NCBI GenBank assembly: GCA_019648995.1
Contig: BLXT01000976.1
Coordinates: 800,272 to 835,936 of the forward strand
DNA: 35,665 bases
Origin: Plakobranchus ocellatus
Lineage: Eukaryota; Mollusca; Gastropoda; Plakobranchidae
Direction: 5' to 3'
The position numbers and the translations under genes were made by a program. Numbering within the stretch: the stretch's first letter is position 1; each line of letters opens with the position of its first letter. The notes below the pieces were generated by a model, which had not been told where the DNA came from, ran no database searches, and saw only the letters and a program-made list of their open reading frames with translations. Positions 11,744 through 23,700 of the stretch are shown here, one piece after another.

Positions 11744-14700
11744 AGATTGGATAGTAAGGTGGCTAGGCTTTAGTGCATTAGATCTAGTTATTATTTGCTG
11801 TGCAGATCTAACAGGATTTTTCAAGTAAATCTAGCACAAAACATCGTGGCTATTTAAAAGATAAATGTATTATGAAAAATGCAGTATTAAGTTAGTTTGT
11901 GTAAACGTCAGGCAGTTTGTACACACATCACCATTCATGTAGTGCCAAACCTAGACATTGCTGGCATCTCAAATTACTTTGCTGTAGAGCTTACGTGAAG
12001 GTCGGGCTGCAACTCCCCAAAACCAACCTTTGATTTCTTTGATCTATTGCCGACATGGTAAGCTAGTTATCACTCTAGGCCTACTACATCGTATGCTATG
12101 TTGACTTTAAAATGATAATTATCATAGCATACTTGTTTGCCTATCAAAGTATCAGTGCAAGATGGTAAGTATTTCATACTTCTGACCTCTTGTTACATTA
12201 ATAAATAATTTTTGGGTTTTTTTTTTGGGGGGNNNNNNNNNNNNNNNNNNNNNNNNNNNNNNNNNNNNNNNNNNNNNNNNNNNNNNNNNNNNNNNNNNNN
12301 NNNNNNNNNNNNNNNNNNNNNNNNNNNNNNNNNNNNNNNNNNNNNNNNNNNNNNNNNNNNNNNNNNNNNNNNNNNNNNNNNNNNNNNNNNNNNNNNNNNN
12401 NNNNNNNNNNNNNNNNNNNNNNNNNNNNNNNNNNNNNNNNNNNNNNNNNNNNNNNNNNNNNNNNNNNNNNNNNNNNNNNNNNNNNNNNNNNNNNNNNNNN
12501 NNNNNNNNNNNNNNNNNNNNNNNNNNNNNNNNNNNNNNNNNNNNNNNNNNNNNNNNNNNNNNNNNNNNNNNNNNNNNNNNNNNNNNNNNNNNNNNNNNNN
12601 NNNNNNNNNNNNNNNNNNNNNNNNNNNNNNNNNNNNNNNNNNNNNNNNNNNNNNNNNNNNNNNNNNNNNNNNNNNNNNNNNNNNNNNNNNNNNNNNNNNN
12701 NNNNNNNNNNNNNNNNNNNNNNNNNNNNNNNNNNNNNNNNNNNNNNNNNNNNNNNNNNNNNNNNNNNNNNNNNNNNNNNNNNNNNNNNNNNNNNNNNNNN
12801 NNNNNNNNNNNNNNNNNNNNNNNNNNNNNNNNNNNNNNNNNNNNNNNNNNNNNNNNNNNNNNNNNNNNNNNNNNNNNNNNNNNNNNNNNNNNNNNNNNNN
12901 NNNNNNNNNNNNNNNNNNNNNNNNNNNNNNNNNNNNNNNNNNNNNNNNNNNNNNNNNNNNNNNNNNNNNNNNNNNNNNNNNNNNNNNNNNNNNNNNNNNN
13001 NNNNNNNNNNNNNNNNNNNNNNNNNNNNNNNNNNNNNNNNNNNNNNNNNNNNNNNNNNNNNNNNNNNNNNNNNNNNNNNNNNNNNNNNNNNNNNNNNNNN
13101 NNNNNNNNNNNNNNNNNNNNNNNNNNNNNNNNNNNNNNNNNNNNNNNNNNNNNNNNNNNNNNNNNNNNNNNNAAAAAAAAATTGTCAAGCAGCAGCAACA
13201 ACTCACGCATCACGTCAAGCAAGCCTCTGTCGTCCAGCTCATTGATGCCCATCTTCTCCTCAGCACAAACTCGACACGCACCACAAACAGAGCAGCCTGA
13301 GTCTCCAGCACCACAACCGCAAGGCCTTGTTCAGTTTTTTTCCCAGGCAAAAGAAGGAGAAAAAAAGTCAAATGAAAGGCTGCTGAGCATTCACAAAGAC
13401 AAATTTATCTTTGAAAAAAAAGAAAAAAAACAGAAAAAAAAAAAAAAAAAACTCGGCAAAACACCACAAACAAATTAGCCCAAATCACCAGCTCTACAAA
13501 CAGGGTTGTGGATGTGTATGAATGTGTGTATGTGTGTTTTCTCTTTGCTTTATGCAAGGGCAGGAGGAAATAATCATAGTGAAGAACTTCTTCAAAAATA
13601 TATATTTTAAAGAGGAAAAAAAAAGTATATCTTACAAAATGTTGAAAACATGGCCTTCACTTTTGCATTGGATGAAAGAATTTTACGCAACGGGTTTTCT
13701 TTTTTAATTCACTCATTTATGTACAAACAGATCTGTGCCATAAATAATTTTTTACGATTATTTTTTCTTAACACTACCAAAAATGATCAGTGTTTAAAAC
13801 ATTATTTTAGCAACTGTTCACATATCAATAAAACAGCACCAGAAATATTTACATCGAGCAAGAATTTACAATTCATTTGCATATATTTATATACACTATA
13901 GCAAACCAAGTTGCAGAGGGTTGAAAAATCCTATAGACTCACATGCCAGGGTTTCTGTCCTTGCGACCACTATTGACACAACTCACTCCGTAGCCTGTGC
14001 ATTCACGGCATACAGAACAGATCATACACACTTCCTGAACCCACTTATGTTTCCCTGTGAGAAAAAATAAACATTTTTAAAATTCTGAATAAACTCCACA
14101 TTTTTAAGGAAACCATATTTTGATAAATCCAAGACGCTTGTTGAATTGAAATGATTTCATACACACTTCCTGAACCCACTTGTCTTTACTTGTGTGAAAC
14201 AAATGTGTAGCAGTCCCATAAAATGAGTCAAGTTGTGGTTTTGCATGATTGCCTTTAAATGGAAATCATTAACTTCACAAATACACATTTTTAAGGAAAC
14301 TATATCATGATAAATCCAAGACGCCTGCTGAATTAAAATGATTTAAGAATCACAAAATGTATTGCATCTTACACATCATAGGAAGATACATTAAATAATA
14401 TTTGAAATTAACTTTTTCCAATTCAAGAATTAACTTTTAAATCAACTTCATGATGAAAGCAAATAATAGTGAAAAATAAAAAAACATAACATCAACATTA
14501 CATCGTAAATGAAACTATAATGCATTTTTCTTTCTTTATATACATTTGTATAAGGCACCATCTCTAAGTATGGGACAAAAGAGCCACTCTTACCTGGGGC
14601 ACAAAGATTGTCATCAACTTCTGTCTCTTCTTCATCCTCTGCCATAGTGATCGTGCTAGTCACTGAAAGGTAAGGAAAACTAACTCATATTACTCTGAAT

Positions 14701-17700
14701 GTGTCATTCTTGAAGAGTAAAACAAAAAAATAATAATTGAAGAGAGGACAACAACCTCTTGACGAGTGAAGGAGCCCCCAAAAATGTTGAGATATAAACT
14801 ACAGTTTATATTTTCAGCATAAAAAGCCTTAGAAAAAGTTTTTAAGAATTTATGCCTCAAACATTACGTCATCCTTCTCCCTCAACCTTCCATTTTATTT
14901 TTGTTCATATTTACTTCCTATATTGAAGCAATGAAAGCACTATAACTGTCATGTGCAAGTAAAAATTAACTTTGAAAATCCCCAACTCTTAAATGCAGCT
15001 GCTGTGCAAAATAATGGTCCATCTCTTATGAAGATTACTATCAGTACTTACCATCTCTTGGAGCAGGACCTTGTGTGGTAAAATCTCGACCACATTGACC
15101 TTTGTTGTTGATCCCAAAAGTGTAAACTGAGCCCTTGGTTGAAAGCACAACCGCATGTGCCTTACCCAGGCAGACTTGTGCTACTTGAATGTCACGAAGC
15201 TCATTCACCATGCCTAGTCATTCAAACAATTAGAGAGAAAAGTTTGAATTCAAGAAAAATTATGATGCAGAGAAATTTTTTTTTTTAAATGAGTAACAAT
15301 TTATGATGAACAATATATTTACGGCAAAACTTTTGTTGTTTTAATCAGGAAGAGAGAAATTTGAAACGACGCATTCTATTATTAAATGCCTTGTGTTCCA
15401 TCATGAAAGCAAAATAATGGAAAATTTATATTATTTTTAAAATCACAGCTCAAGTCTTTCATCTGGGCAAAACAAATTTTTTCATTGTTTCTGATGATGC
15501 AGAAAACTGAGAAACTTCAAAAACATTAAGTGCAAACACTTGTATATCTCACCAGTTGTACTGTCACAATGGTTGGTATCCTTTCCAAACATGAAGAGTT
15601 CTCCATCACGTGTGACTACAGCACTGGTCCCACTATTGCAAGATGAAGTCACCACAAACTTGGATTCAAGCCGGCTCATCTTTCTTGGTTTGGATGGTTT
15701 GGGCTGCCGGCGAGCTTTTCCTGTACATCAGTAGTTCAGGGATAATCCAACTTTTATATTCAAATTTGATTATCCTTTAAATTTAAAGTTTTTGACTTTC
15801 TCTTTCCTAATGGCAATAAAATTTTTGCCTTTTTATGATTTTGAAGTTTTAGATTTTCACAAGTATGCTTTATCTAATTATTTACTTTTCATAAAAAAAA
15901 AAAAATAATCTAAACCCTTGAGTAGAAAACAAATGTTTAAGTTTCTAAAATGTGCCTATTTATGACATTTAAGGGAAGTGAAAAATAAAGTGCTCTTTGA
16001 AAAGTACAACACAAGTAAAACTACAAATTGTTCTTCAAAATTAAGTTTTTATGTAGCCAATAAAATGCTTGCGTGGCCACACAGCTTTAGGGACAGAGTT
16101 TTAAAATGAAAGCATTATCATCAAATCCAGACAATATGTAGGTTTACGTACCCACTGAGAAGTTAGTATTCATTACCTGTATTCAAGACCGTGTCAAACT
16201 TTTACAATTGCAATAACTGAAAATATATATTTCTTTTACACTGATTTCAAAGACTCGATAATTTTCTATAGATAAAGAAGAAGTTACAGGTGAGGTGATT
16301 AGAGGTAAAACACATGTTCTTTTTCTCATTAGTCAATGAAGCATCCTGGTTCAGCTGTATCCTATAAAAGCTGTGGAGCAATTCAAGCCCCTCATACAAA
16401 TTTTGTTTAAAGACACTAAGACTGCAAAGCTTCTTACTTTTACTCTGAGGGTTCCAGACCTTTCTCCTGTTTTTCCAAACAGTATCCTTAAAATTAACTG
16501 ACTATTGTTGAACGGCTCTCAGGAATTAATGTATTATTTAATAGGCATACAATCGTTTGATCTTGTTTTCAAAAAAATTACTCTTTGGATGTCTCTGGAC
16601 ATATGAAAAAGTAGCTGTAAATCATAATCTCTTAAACAACATTGAAGGGAATCTTAACATATAAGTAGCTGAATTCAGTTGTTAAGCTGAACCATATTAG
16701 AAAGAAAGGTTATCCACACAGTAAGCCCAGACCACAGTGTTAGATCCAAGGATCTACAAGAGATACAGTGTGAATGACAGTAATATAAAATCCTGCTCGG
16801 ACATGTATCTTTCTTTCATCTCTTGTCTTGTCTGTTGCTAGGTCTAAGTGCATGAACCTCTTCTTAATCTCTTTAAGCTGAACCAGAAACTTTTCCTTCA
16901 ACTGGAGACTTGATAATGTATTTTGTCTATTTATTCCAATATATGCTTTCTTGATAAACTCCTACATACAAAATACAAAATCTTTCACACTTTATAATAT
17001 AGCCCTCAAATTTCAATAAAGTATTCAGCCACAATGATTAAACTGCAGGACATAAAAAAAAGTCCTTATACTTAAACAAATAGCACAAGGTATGCAGAAA
17101 ACAATACAAATCAAAGGTTTTATTAACAGATTTTATTAAAGGATTTTTTAAACCCTCAATAAACCACTTTTTTCTTCTTCTCCTCCTGCATTTGAATTAG
17201 TGGATGTATCATATTTTCAACTCAGTCTCCATTATGTATCCTACAGTTGCCACAAGCTGCTCTGGCTTCCACAGAGTTTCCACTATAGATTCATACCTTG
17301 TTGTCAGGTTTAGCAGCAGAAGTGTTGAAGCTTGGACAGTGTTAGAAAATGCGTTGTTCTGGACTTTAAGCCAGCGCCAAATGGGCACTCATCCTTGTCA
17401 GAGAGTGTTAAGATGGCTCAAGGGGCTACAAAGACCAGTACAGACATGCCTACCATTCTAGAATTCTACTTGAAAACGACCTGCGTACTGGAAATCTGAA
17501 TTTTTATCACAAAATGCGGAATTTTGCCCTTTTTTTTACTGGCCATACCTTTTGTAATTGACCTAGTCTAGCTTTAGCGGCGCTCTTCTGCATAAATAGC
17601 AAGACAACTAAGGGGACTTAGACAAAATAAGAAAAAAAATTTTATGTTGCAATCTTATTATATGAATGGTGCTCTTGGATAGACCATTTCTTTTTCATAA

Positions 17701-20700
17701 AAACAAAACAAAAAAAACACTCCCAATCACTGTGCATGCATCTCTCAGACTGAAGAGGGCTAGAATGGAATGAGGCAAACCTATCTGCAGTGTATAGAGG
17801 TATGTCATTCCTAGCCATCACTGACTGTTGAAGAGTTGATGGTCAGGTGTTCACGCACTTGGACTAGGGTCTTTTTTTTTCAATGGTCATTTCTTTGCGA
17901 GGAAAGCAAACACAAAAAATTCTCATAGCAACTTTGAAATCAGTGACTTTGAATTAACACCTCAAAGCAGAATTGCAATTTTAACCCCCATGGCACACAT
18001 TGGGAGACAGCTTTAGCTGGAGCCTGAGTGCTAGGCTGGGGAAGCTTGCTCTCTGTAAAAAATGGAGAGTGGCAGAGAGGGTTTGGGCGATTTGCTGAGT
18101 GCATTAAAACTACTTATCCATGACGTTGTTTGTTACAAAAACCATACACTTTTTGAATGCTAAAGAGTTCATTGCTTTAGTCATTTCATTTTTTTTTTTT
18201 TTTAATAAATTTTATTTATAAATATATGAAAAAGGGATGGGGTGTACAGAGATTGAGGCCAATGCTAACTGGCTCTCCTCAAGGACAAAAGCTTGACTGC
18301 ATTTTGCAGCATTGCCTTTCAGTAACAATTTATACTCAATCTATTTTAGAATTAAATCTAATGAGCACAAAATCATAAGCAAATTTTTAATTCTAACACA
18401 AGGATGAGAAATCAATACATGTACACCACAACACTATACTAATTTGCTATCCTCCTTATTCTCAAACAAGCCAAGGCTAGGCCTACTCTCAAGTCTGGGT
18501 CACTGGCTTGCATTATTGAACTAACTGTACTAAATGAATATAAAACGTCTCCTAAGTTTTCAAGAATCCTTTTGTTTTCAACAGTATAACATGTAGGCCT
18601 ATAAGTTTTGCTAGCACTATTAGCCTTAGCGTCACCGGTCATTGACATGATGTTTATATGTGTATGTGTATCGCAAATGGGAAAGGGCAGTGTTCTAGAC
18701 CTACCTTCTACCAAGTGGCCTCACTCTCATTCTAATAGTAAGAACACACACAAAGCATCACCCCACCCAACCCTATCACACACACTTACACTTCTAGTTC
18801 TAAGTTATAAACACATACAGAGAATCATAAAGACAAAGAGATAGAGCAAAACAATGCCCCTTTCTCCTCATCTATCCATCTCATAGAGCTCTGCTTCACA
18901 TCAATTATATTATGTCAGGAGTGGAGAAACCGCCTAAAATTTTTTAGGATTTCATTGACTGATATTTACAGAGATTACACAGTAATCCACAAGATTGACA
19001 TGTGAATCATAAAGGAGAATTTCGTCTTAGAAACAGGTTATCTACAAAGCCGGTATGTTGGCTCCCCGCTGTTACCAGGTGAGAGGGTCAAAGCCAATAA
19101 ACTGGCTTGCCACGCCTCCCGAATTTTTTGTCACAGTGAAGCCGATATTCCAGCATGGCGCAGATCTTGAGTTAATATAAATAAACAATTTTGGGATATA
19201 TTTTTTCCCCATTTTTAATCTGTCAACTTCAAGTCAATGTTTGGTTACACTTAATTATTTAGACTCTGAGACTATGCACAGTGTCTTATATAAGTTTAAT
19301 AGAGATAGCCTAATCTAGTGCTTTGCACACGCCGATATAAACCCAAACTAAACTTCAAAGATCTGTGCAAGACTTTCTGTTTGACATTAGGCTCTAGCCA
19401 TTGCCAGTTCTGTGATCATTATGAGCTACCTGTAGATTTAGAACTTAATATCAAATCAGGACCCATATTTTTGATGAGTCTTCGTCTTTTCAAAGTGATC
19501 AAAAGGAAATTGCTCCATACAGAAAGTTCCACTTTGCAAGAGACCACAGTATTGTAATCGCAAACAATGCATCGATGTATTTCAGTATAGAAAGGGGGAT
19601 TGTTTAATGTACTTATTTTCTAACTGAAAAACGCTAGTAAAATTGAATTTTAATGGCAACATTGAAATCAGTGACTTAAAATGAAACAAGTCATTGCAGT
19701 ATGAGTAGAAAGAAAATTTAAAGACAATTTTTCTTTTCATATATTGTTAACCCGGGGGGAATTTGCTCAACATTTTGGTAAACAGATTAGAATGTATGCA
19801 CAGAGGCTATGTTGGCTTCATGTTTGCGCCAATTTAGAGAGGAACTGATATCCTCTACTCTCTCCCAGGTCCTAAAGGTACACCTCTTTGGTTTGAAGCA
19901 ATTTTTTTGAAGTTGGAGCTTAATGGAGTGCTTTGTTCTTTTTTTTTTGTTCAAACAGCATGAGTTCAAGTCATATTCAGATTTGTTCAGCATTTTTGTC
20001 CTTGATGTTCCTCAAGTTTTTTTAAGGTAGGCATGTCTGCCAAGTACCATTTATACACCAATTTTAAAGATGCTCAACACACAGTAAAGGTCTCAAGTGT
20101 GACAATCACCAAAGCTTGTTTTCCTGCACTGAGTCATATTTCTCAATGTAAAAAGTTATCCTAGTCGGAACCATATCTTCTTTAAAAGCATTCCATTACT
20201 GAAATATCTAAGCATTTGCATGTTAAAAACTCACCCCCACTAGCATCCCCATCTTCTCCTCGCCGAGCTGTGCCCACAAAGAAGACACTCCCATCCTCAG
20301 CCACAAGCAAGGCATGCAAGCCATCATGTCCCAAGGAAATGTGGACTATCTTGGGGGACTTTGTGATTGCCAGCTCTGACCACCTTCCGTTTGGAGGATT
20401 GGACTGTTTGATACCTAGAGATGCAGCTTTGCCTTGGTAAAGGACCTGATCAATCCAAACCACAAAAAAAGAAAAATTTATGAATGAGACATCTGAAACT
20501 ATCAAAACCTTTCTAAGGTTCCATTTGTCTAACCAATCTCTCTCTCCCAAGAAAAAGAAATGTTTGTTCTCTAGTCACAGTTTTCTTTTTCCAATTACAA
20601 CATTCCTCAAAATTTGAAATCCATTGAATCAGAGAAGTTTAAAAAAAATCTAAAAATGTAGTTAAGAAAGAAAAACATGTCAAGGCTTAATTTTGAATTA

Positions 20701-23700
20701 TATTCATTGTAAAATTTTAGAAGAAAAGCTATTGTTATATGACCAAAAAAGGCAAAGTCATACTTTCCCTCCCACTGTTCTTATCAATGAGAATTCTTTT
20801 CCAGACATCATCACAAGAGAGTCTTCATCAGCCCCAGTCACTTCAAAAAGGAGAAAAGCAAAATTTCAGAAGCTACAGAAGAAGCTGTCTTGAAAGCAAG
20901 AAAATTATACTCAAAACAAGAAAATAACATCATAGATATTTCAGAAACTGCTTTAAAAACAAAAATTTAGTACCAAACTCTTCATGTCATTTTTCTTTTT
21001 GGTTGTGCTTTGCAATGCACAAAGTTCCAGAAGGGCATTGTTATATTTGGGGTATGTCCATGTAAAACCTTGAGGGGCAACATTAAAACATCCCTCTTCT
21101 CATGGATTTTACTGGCACCTCGCGAAATTTGATTGTCTAAACTCCTTTATAATAAAATTAAATATACAAGAGAGCCAATTAATGAAAAAACAGTCTTTTA
21201 CCACATAACAGAAAATTTACCAACATAAATGATATGTCCTTGTCTATGGTTTAGCTCTAACTCATAATGTTTGTTTCTCTTTTTTATGTAACATCACTAT
21301 AATTGAGATCACCCTGTTGTAGACAGGTTTTAAACACACAAAAAAAAAACAAAAAACCATCAATTCTGTTAGCCAAACATTGTTTTAAAACTATGCAAAT
21401 GGGGCAAACAGCATATTTCAATTTTATTCCTACTTTTTCAACAGTTCGGGTTTTTTCTGAGAATCTCATGACACAGCGGCATATAGTTTCAATGCGACTT
21501 GGAGTGCTTGCTGAAATGCATCTAATTTTCACATTCAACATGTAATGTTTCAAGTTACACTTCTTAAACCTGCTATGGTAAAGATTATTCTTCTTTTACC
21601 AACAGTCCTTTTTTCATAGGTAAAGTCAAAAAGAGTGGAGCCCATGACATCCATGCATTTTCTTGTGAGCTTCAAAGGAACTTCATTCACCAGGGACATG
21701 GGTGGCGAGCTAATAGGGCTGAATGTACGAATGACAAAGCTGTCCTCCTGAATGAATATGTGAAAAAAAATATTGTGCAAGTTACAATTCAATAAAAATG
21801 GAATTTTCATTTTAATACCCATATTTCTTTTGAAACATTCCTGATACATCGGATGTTTGCATTTTTTTAATTTTTCCCCTTTTTTGTTACTTTCTTTCTT
21901 CTCTACTTTAAGGGCTTTCATATAGGCACAGTATTAAGATTTCTGTATCCACTTTTTGTAATTTTAAACCATTGATACAGCCTGAAACAGCAATGTGTGA
22001 AATTTAACACGATGAAAGTGTGACACAAGACTTCACTGGGTTGGTCTCTATATAATATCAATGCTTTAGAGTGAAAAAAAATCTATCAGTAGCATGAAGT
22101 TTGAAGCTTTTGTAACATTTCAAATTCTTTCATATTGAATCACATGTGCAAAAAATGTCTCCTGAAGATTTGATGAAATTGCTCAAATGCAAAATTGAAA
22201 TTATCAAAACAAAAAAAAACCAAAAAAAAAACCAACTCAATAATAAGTTTTGTCTTTTTCTTTGGACTGTATTGATAATTTAGAAACAAAGTGTTAGAAA
22301 CCTGCCTTTTATTTAAAAAATGAAAGTTTTTTTTTGCTTATCACCAAAGTGACTTAAATTCTCCCTCATTTGGAAAACCTTATCAACGAGAAATTGAATC
22401 TTTAAGCACCATTTTACTGCTCAAGATGACTTTCCACATGTTCATTAAATGTCAGAAGATGCACAGTTTTTGTGAAAGTAATATTCTGTTCACCATTTTA
22501 TAGTTTGACAAACCAAAAATCATGATGTATCAACCCCATAACTACACAAAGAGTTTTGATAGAGGTTTACTGCAGTGAGTAAAAAAGCAAAGTGAGTTCC
22601 TTGCTTAGGAATAAAACCCTGATTGTTCTTGGTATATAGCATTATTAATAGTCTGCGATTACTTTCCTCGCCGCTTTTACTTTCGCCATGTCTTAAGAGA
22701 CCTAGCTACCCATCTAGTGATGGGTGGCTACAGGGAAGCAATGAAAGATTGTCTTGGCTCGGACTGGGATTTTAACCTCGCACCTCTGACTTGGTAGGCA
22801 TCTGCCCTACCAGATGAGCCACCATTTCCCTACTGCATGAATATTATCTACCAAAAATATTTATATTCAACAAATGCAGACTTCCTGAAATGTTTAATGT
22901 TTTTACATAGAAGACTAAAAAAATATTGCCGTTTCATTAGCATTGCATGAGGTAAAGTTTTGACTTGTTCTTTTTCTTTCCCATAACATAGACAAATCTT
23001 AAGGTAAAAATGAACATCATGCCAAGCCCATCAGGAAAGTTTGTCTTGTGTCACCATCTATTTAAAGGAAAATTGAGTGTCGTGTCACAAAAAGCCCAAA
23101 AGAGAGAGTGCAGAGAGGCTACTCATAGATAGTAAATAGACAAAAAACTGCCAACCTCATCCAAAAAATATGAGAACCACTGTTTAAAAAGAGATCAGTC
23201 TCATGATAGCAATATCTTACTTTAAAAAATTCCAGTTCAATTTGGCAAGACACCCTGTCATATTCAAAGAACTTGGGAATAATTGCCAGTGATAATGCAA
23301 TTTTTACAATTTTTCATGTCTCTGAAAAAAATGCATTTAATTGGTTAATACTCAAAAAACTTTACTTTTAACATACAAGGCACTAATTTGATTCTCTTAT
23401 ATGATGTGGATAATGTAAAATTCTACTTAACCTCTTTGGTGGGTGAAATGTAGCCAATATTCTCTCCATCACCAAATAAAAGACTGTGTGGTGAAGCATT
23501 GCCTGAAAACATTGCGATAAAAAATTTACCATTTTACACACAAAGGTAAGCTTGTGCAGTGATCTGCAAAACAAAATGTTTAATAGTTGATGGCTTTCCA
23601 TTTAAGGATAACTTTTTCATAGTTCTATACAACTGTTTTGTTTGAAGAAAAATTAAACAGATTTTTCTGTACATATAGCAAGCTACAATTATGTTTTATG

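Larger units (their letters stand above)
10281..12232. other. Intron between exon 18 and the gap
   Basis: No family exon is recognisable. It holds the isolated CAGACCTGCCAA end (10504), the GA cluster (11120-11740) and the dispersed repeat copy at 11909-12110. Confidence 0.6.

Noticed and set aside
13173-13206. Extension of exon 17 as [11 protein letters not shown] into the gap
   Set aside because: Low-complexity CTG/T-run translation that crosses a strong GTGAGT donor. Kept as an alternative but not adopted.
12152-13478. Long open frames of 337-417 codons across 12.2-13.5 kb on both strands
   Set aside because: They consist mostly of the N run. Only the short real stretch of exon 17 at the right edge is coding.
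14158-14200. Second copy of exon 16 as a functional alternative exon
   Set aside because: The acceptor and the second half of the exon are lost.
18439-18844. Overlapping 78-91 codon frames on both strands near 18.4-18.8 kb
   Set aside because: CA-rich and repetitive composition, with no motif or splice context.
22740-22830. A genuine tRNA gene
   Set aside because: The B box is degenerate (GGTTAAAATCC), the cloverleaf arms do not pair convincingly, and SINE-like body sequence follows.
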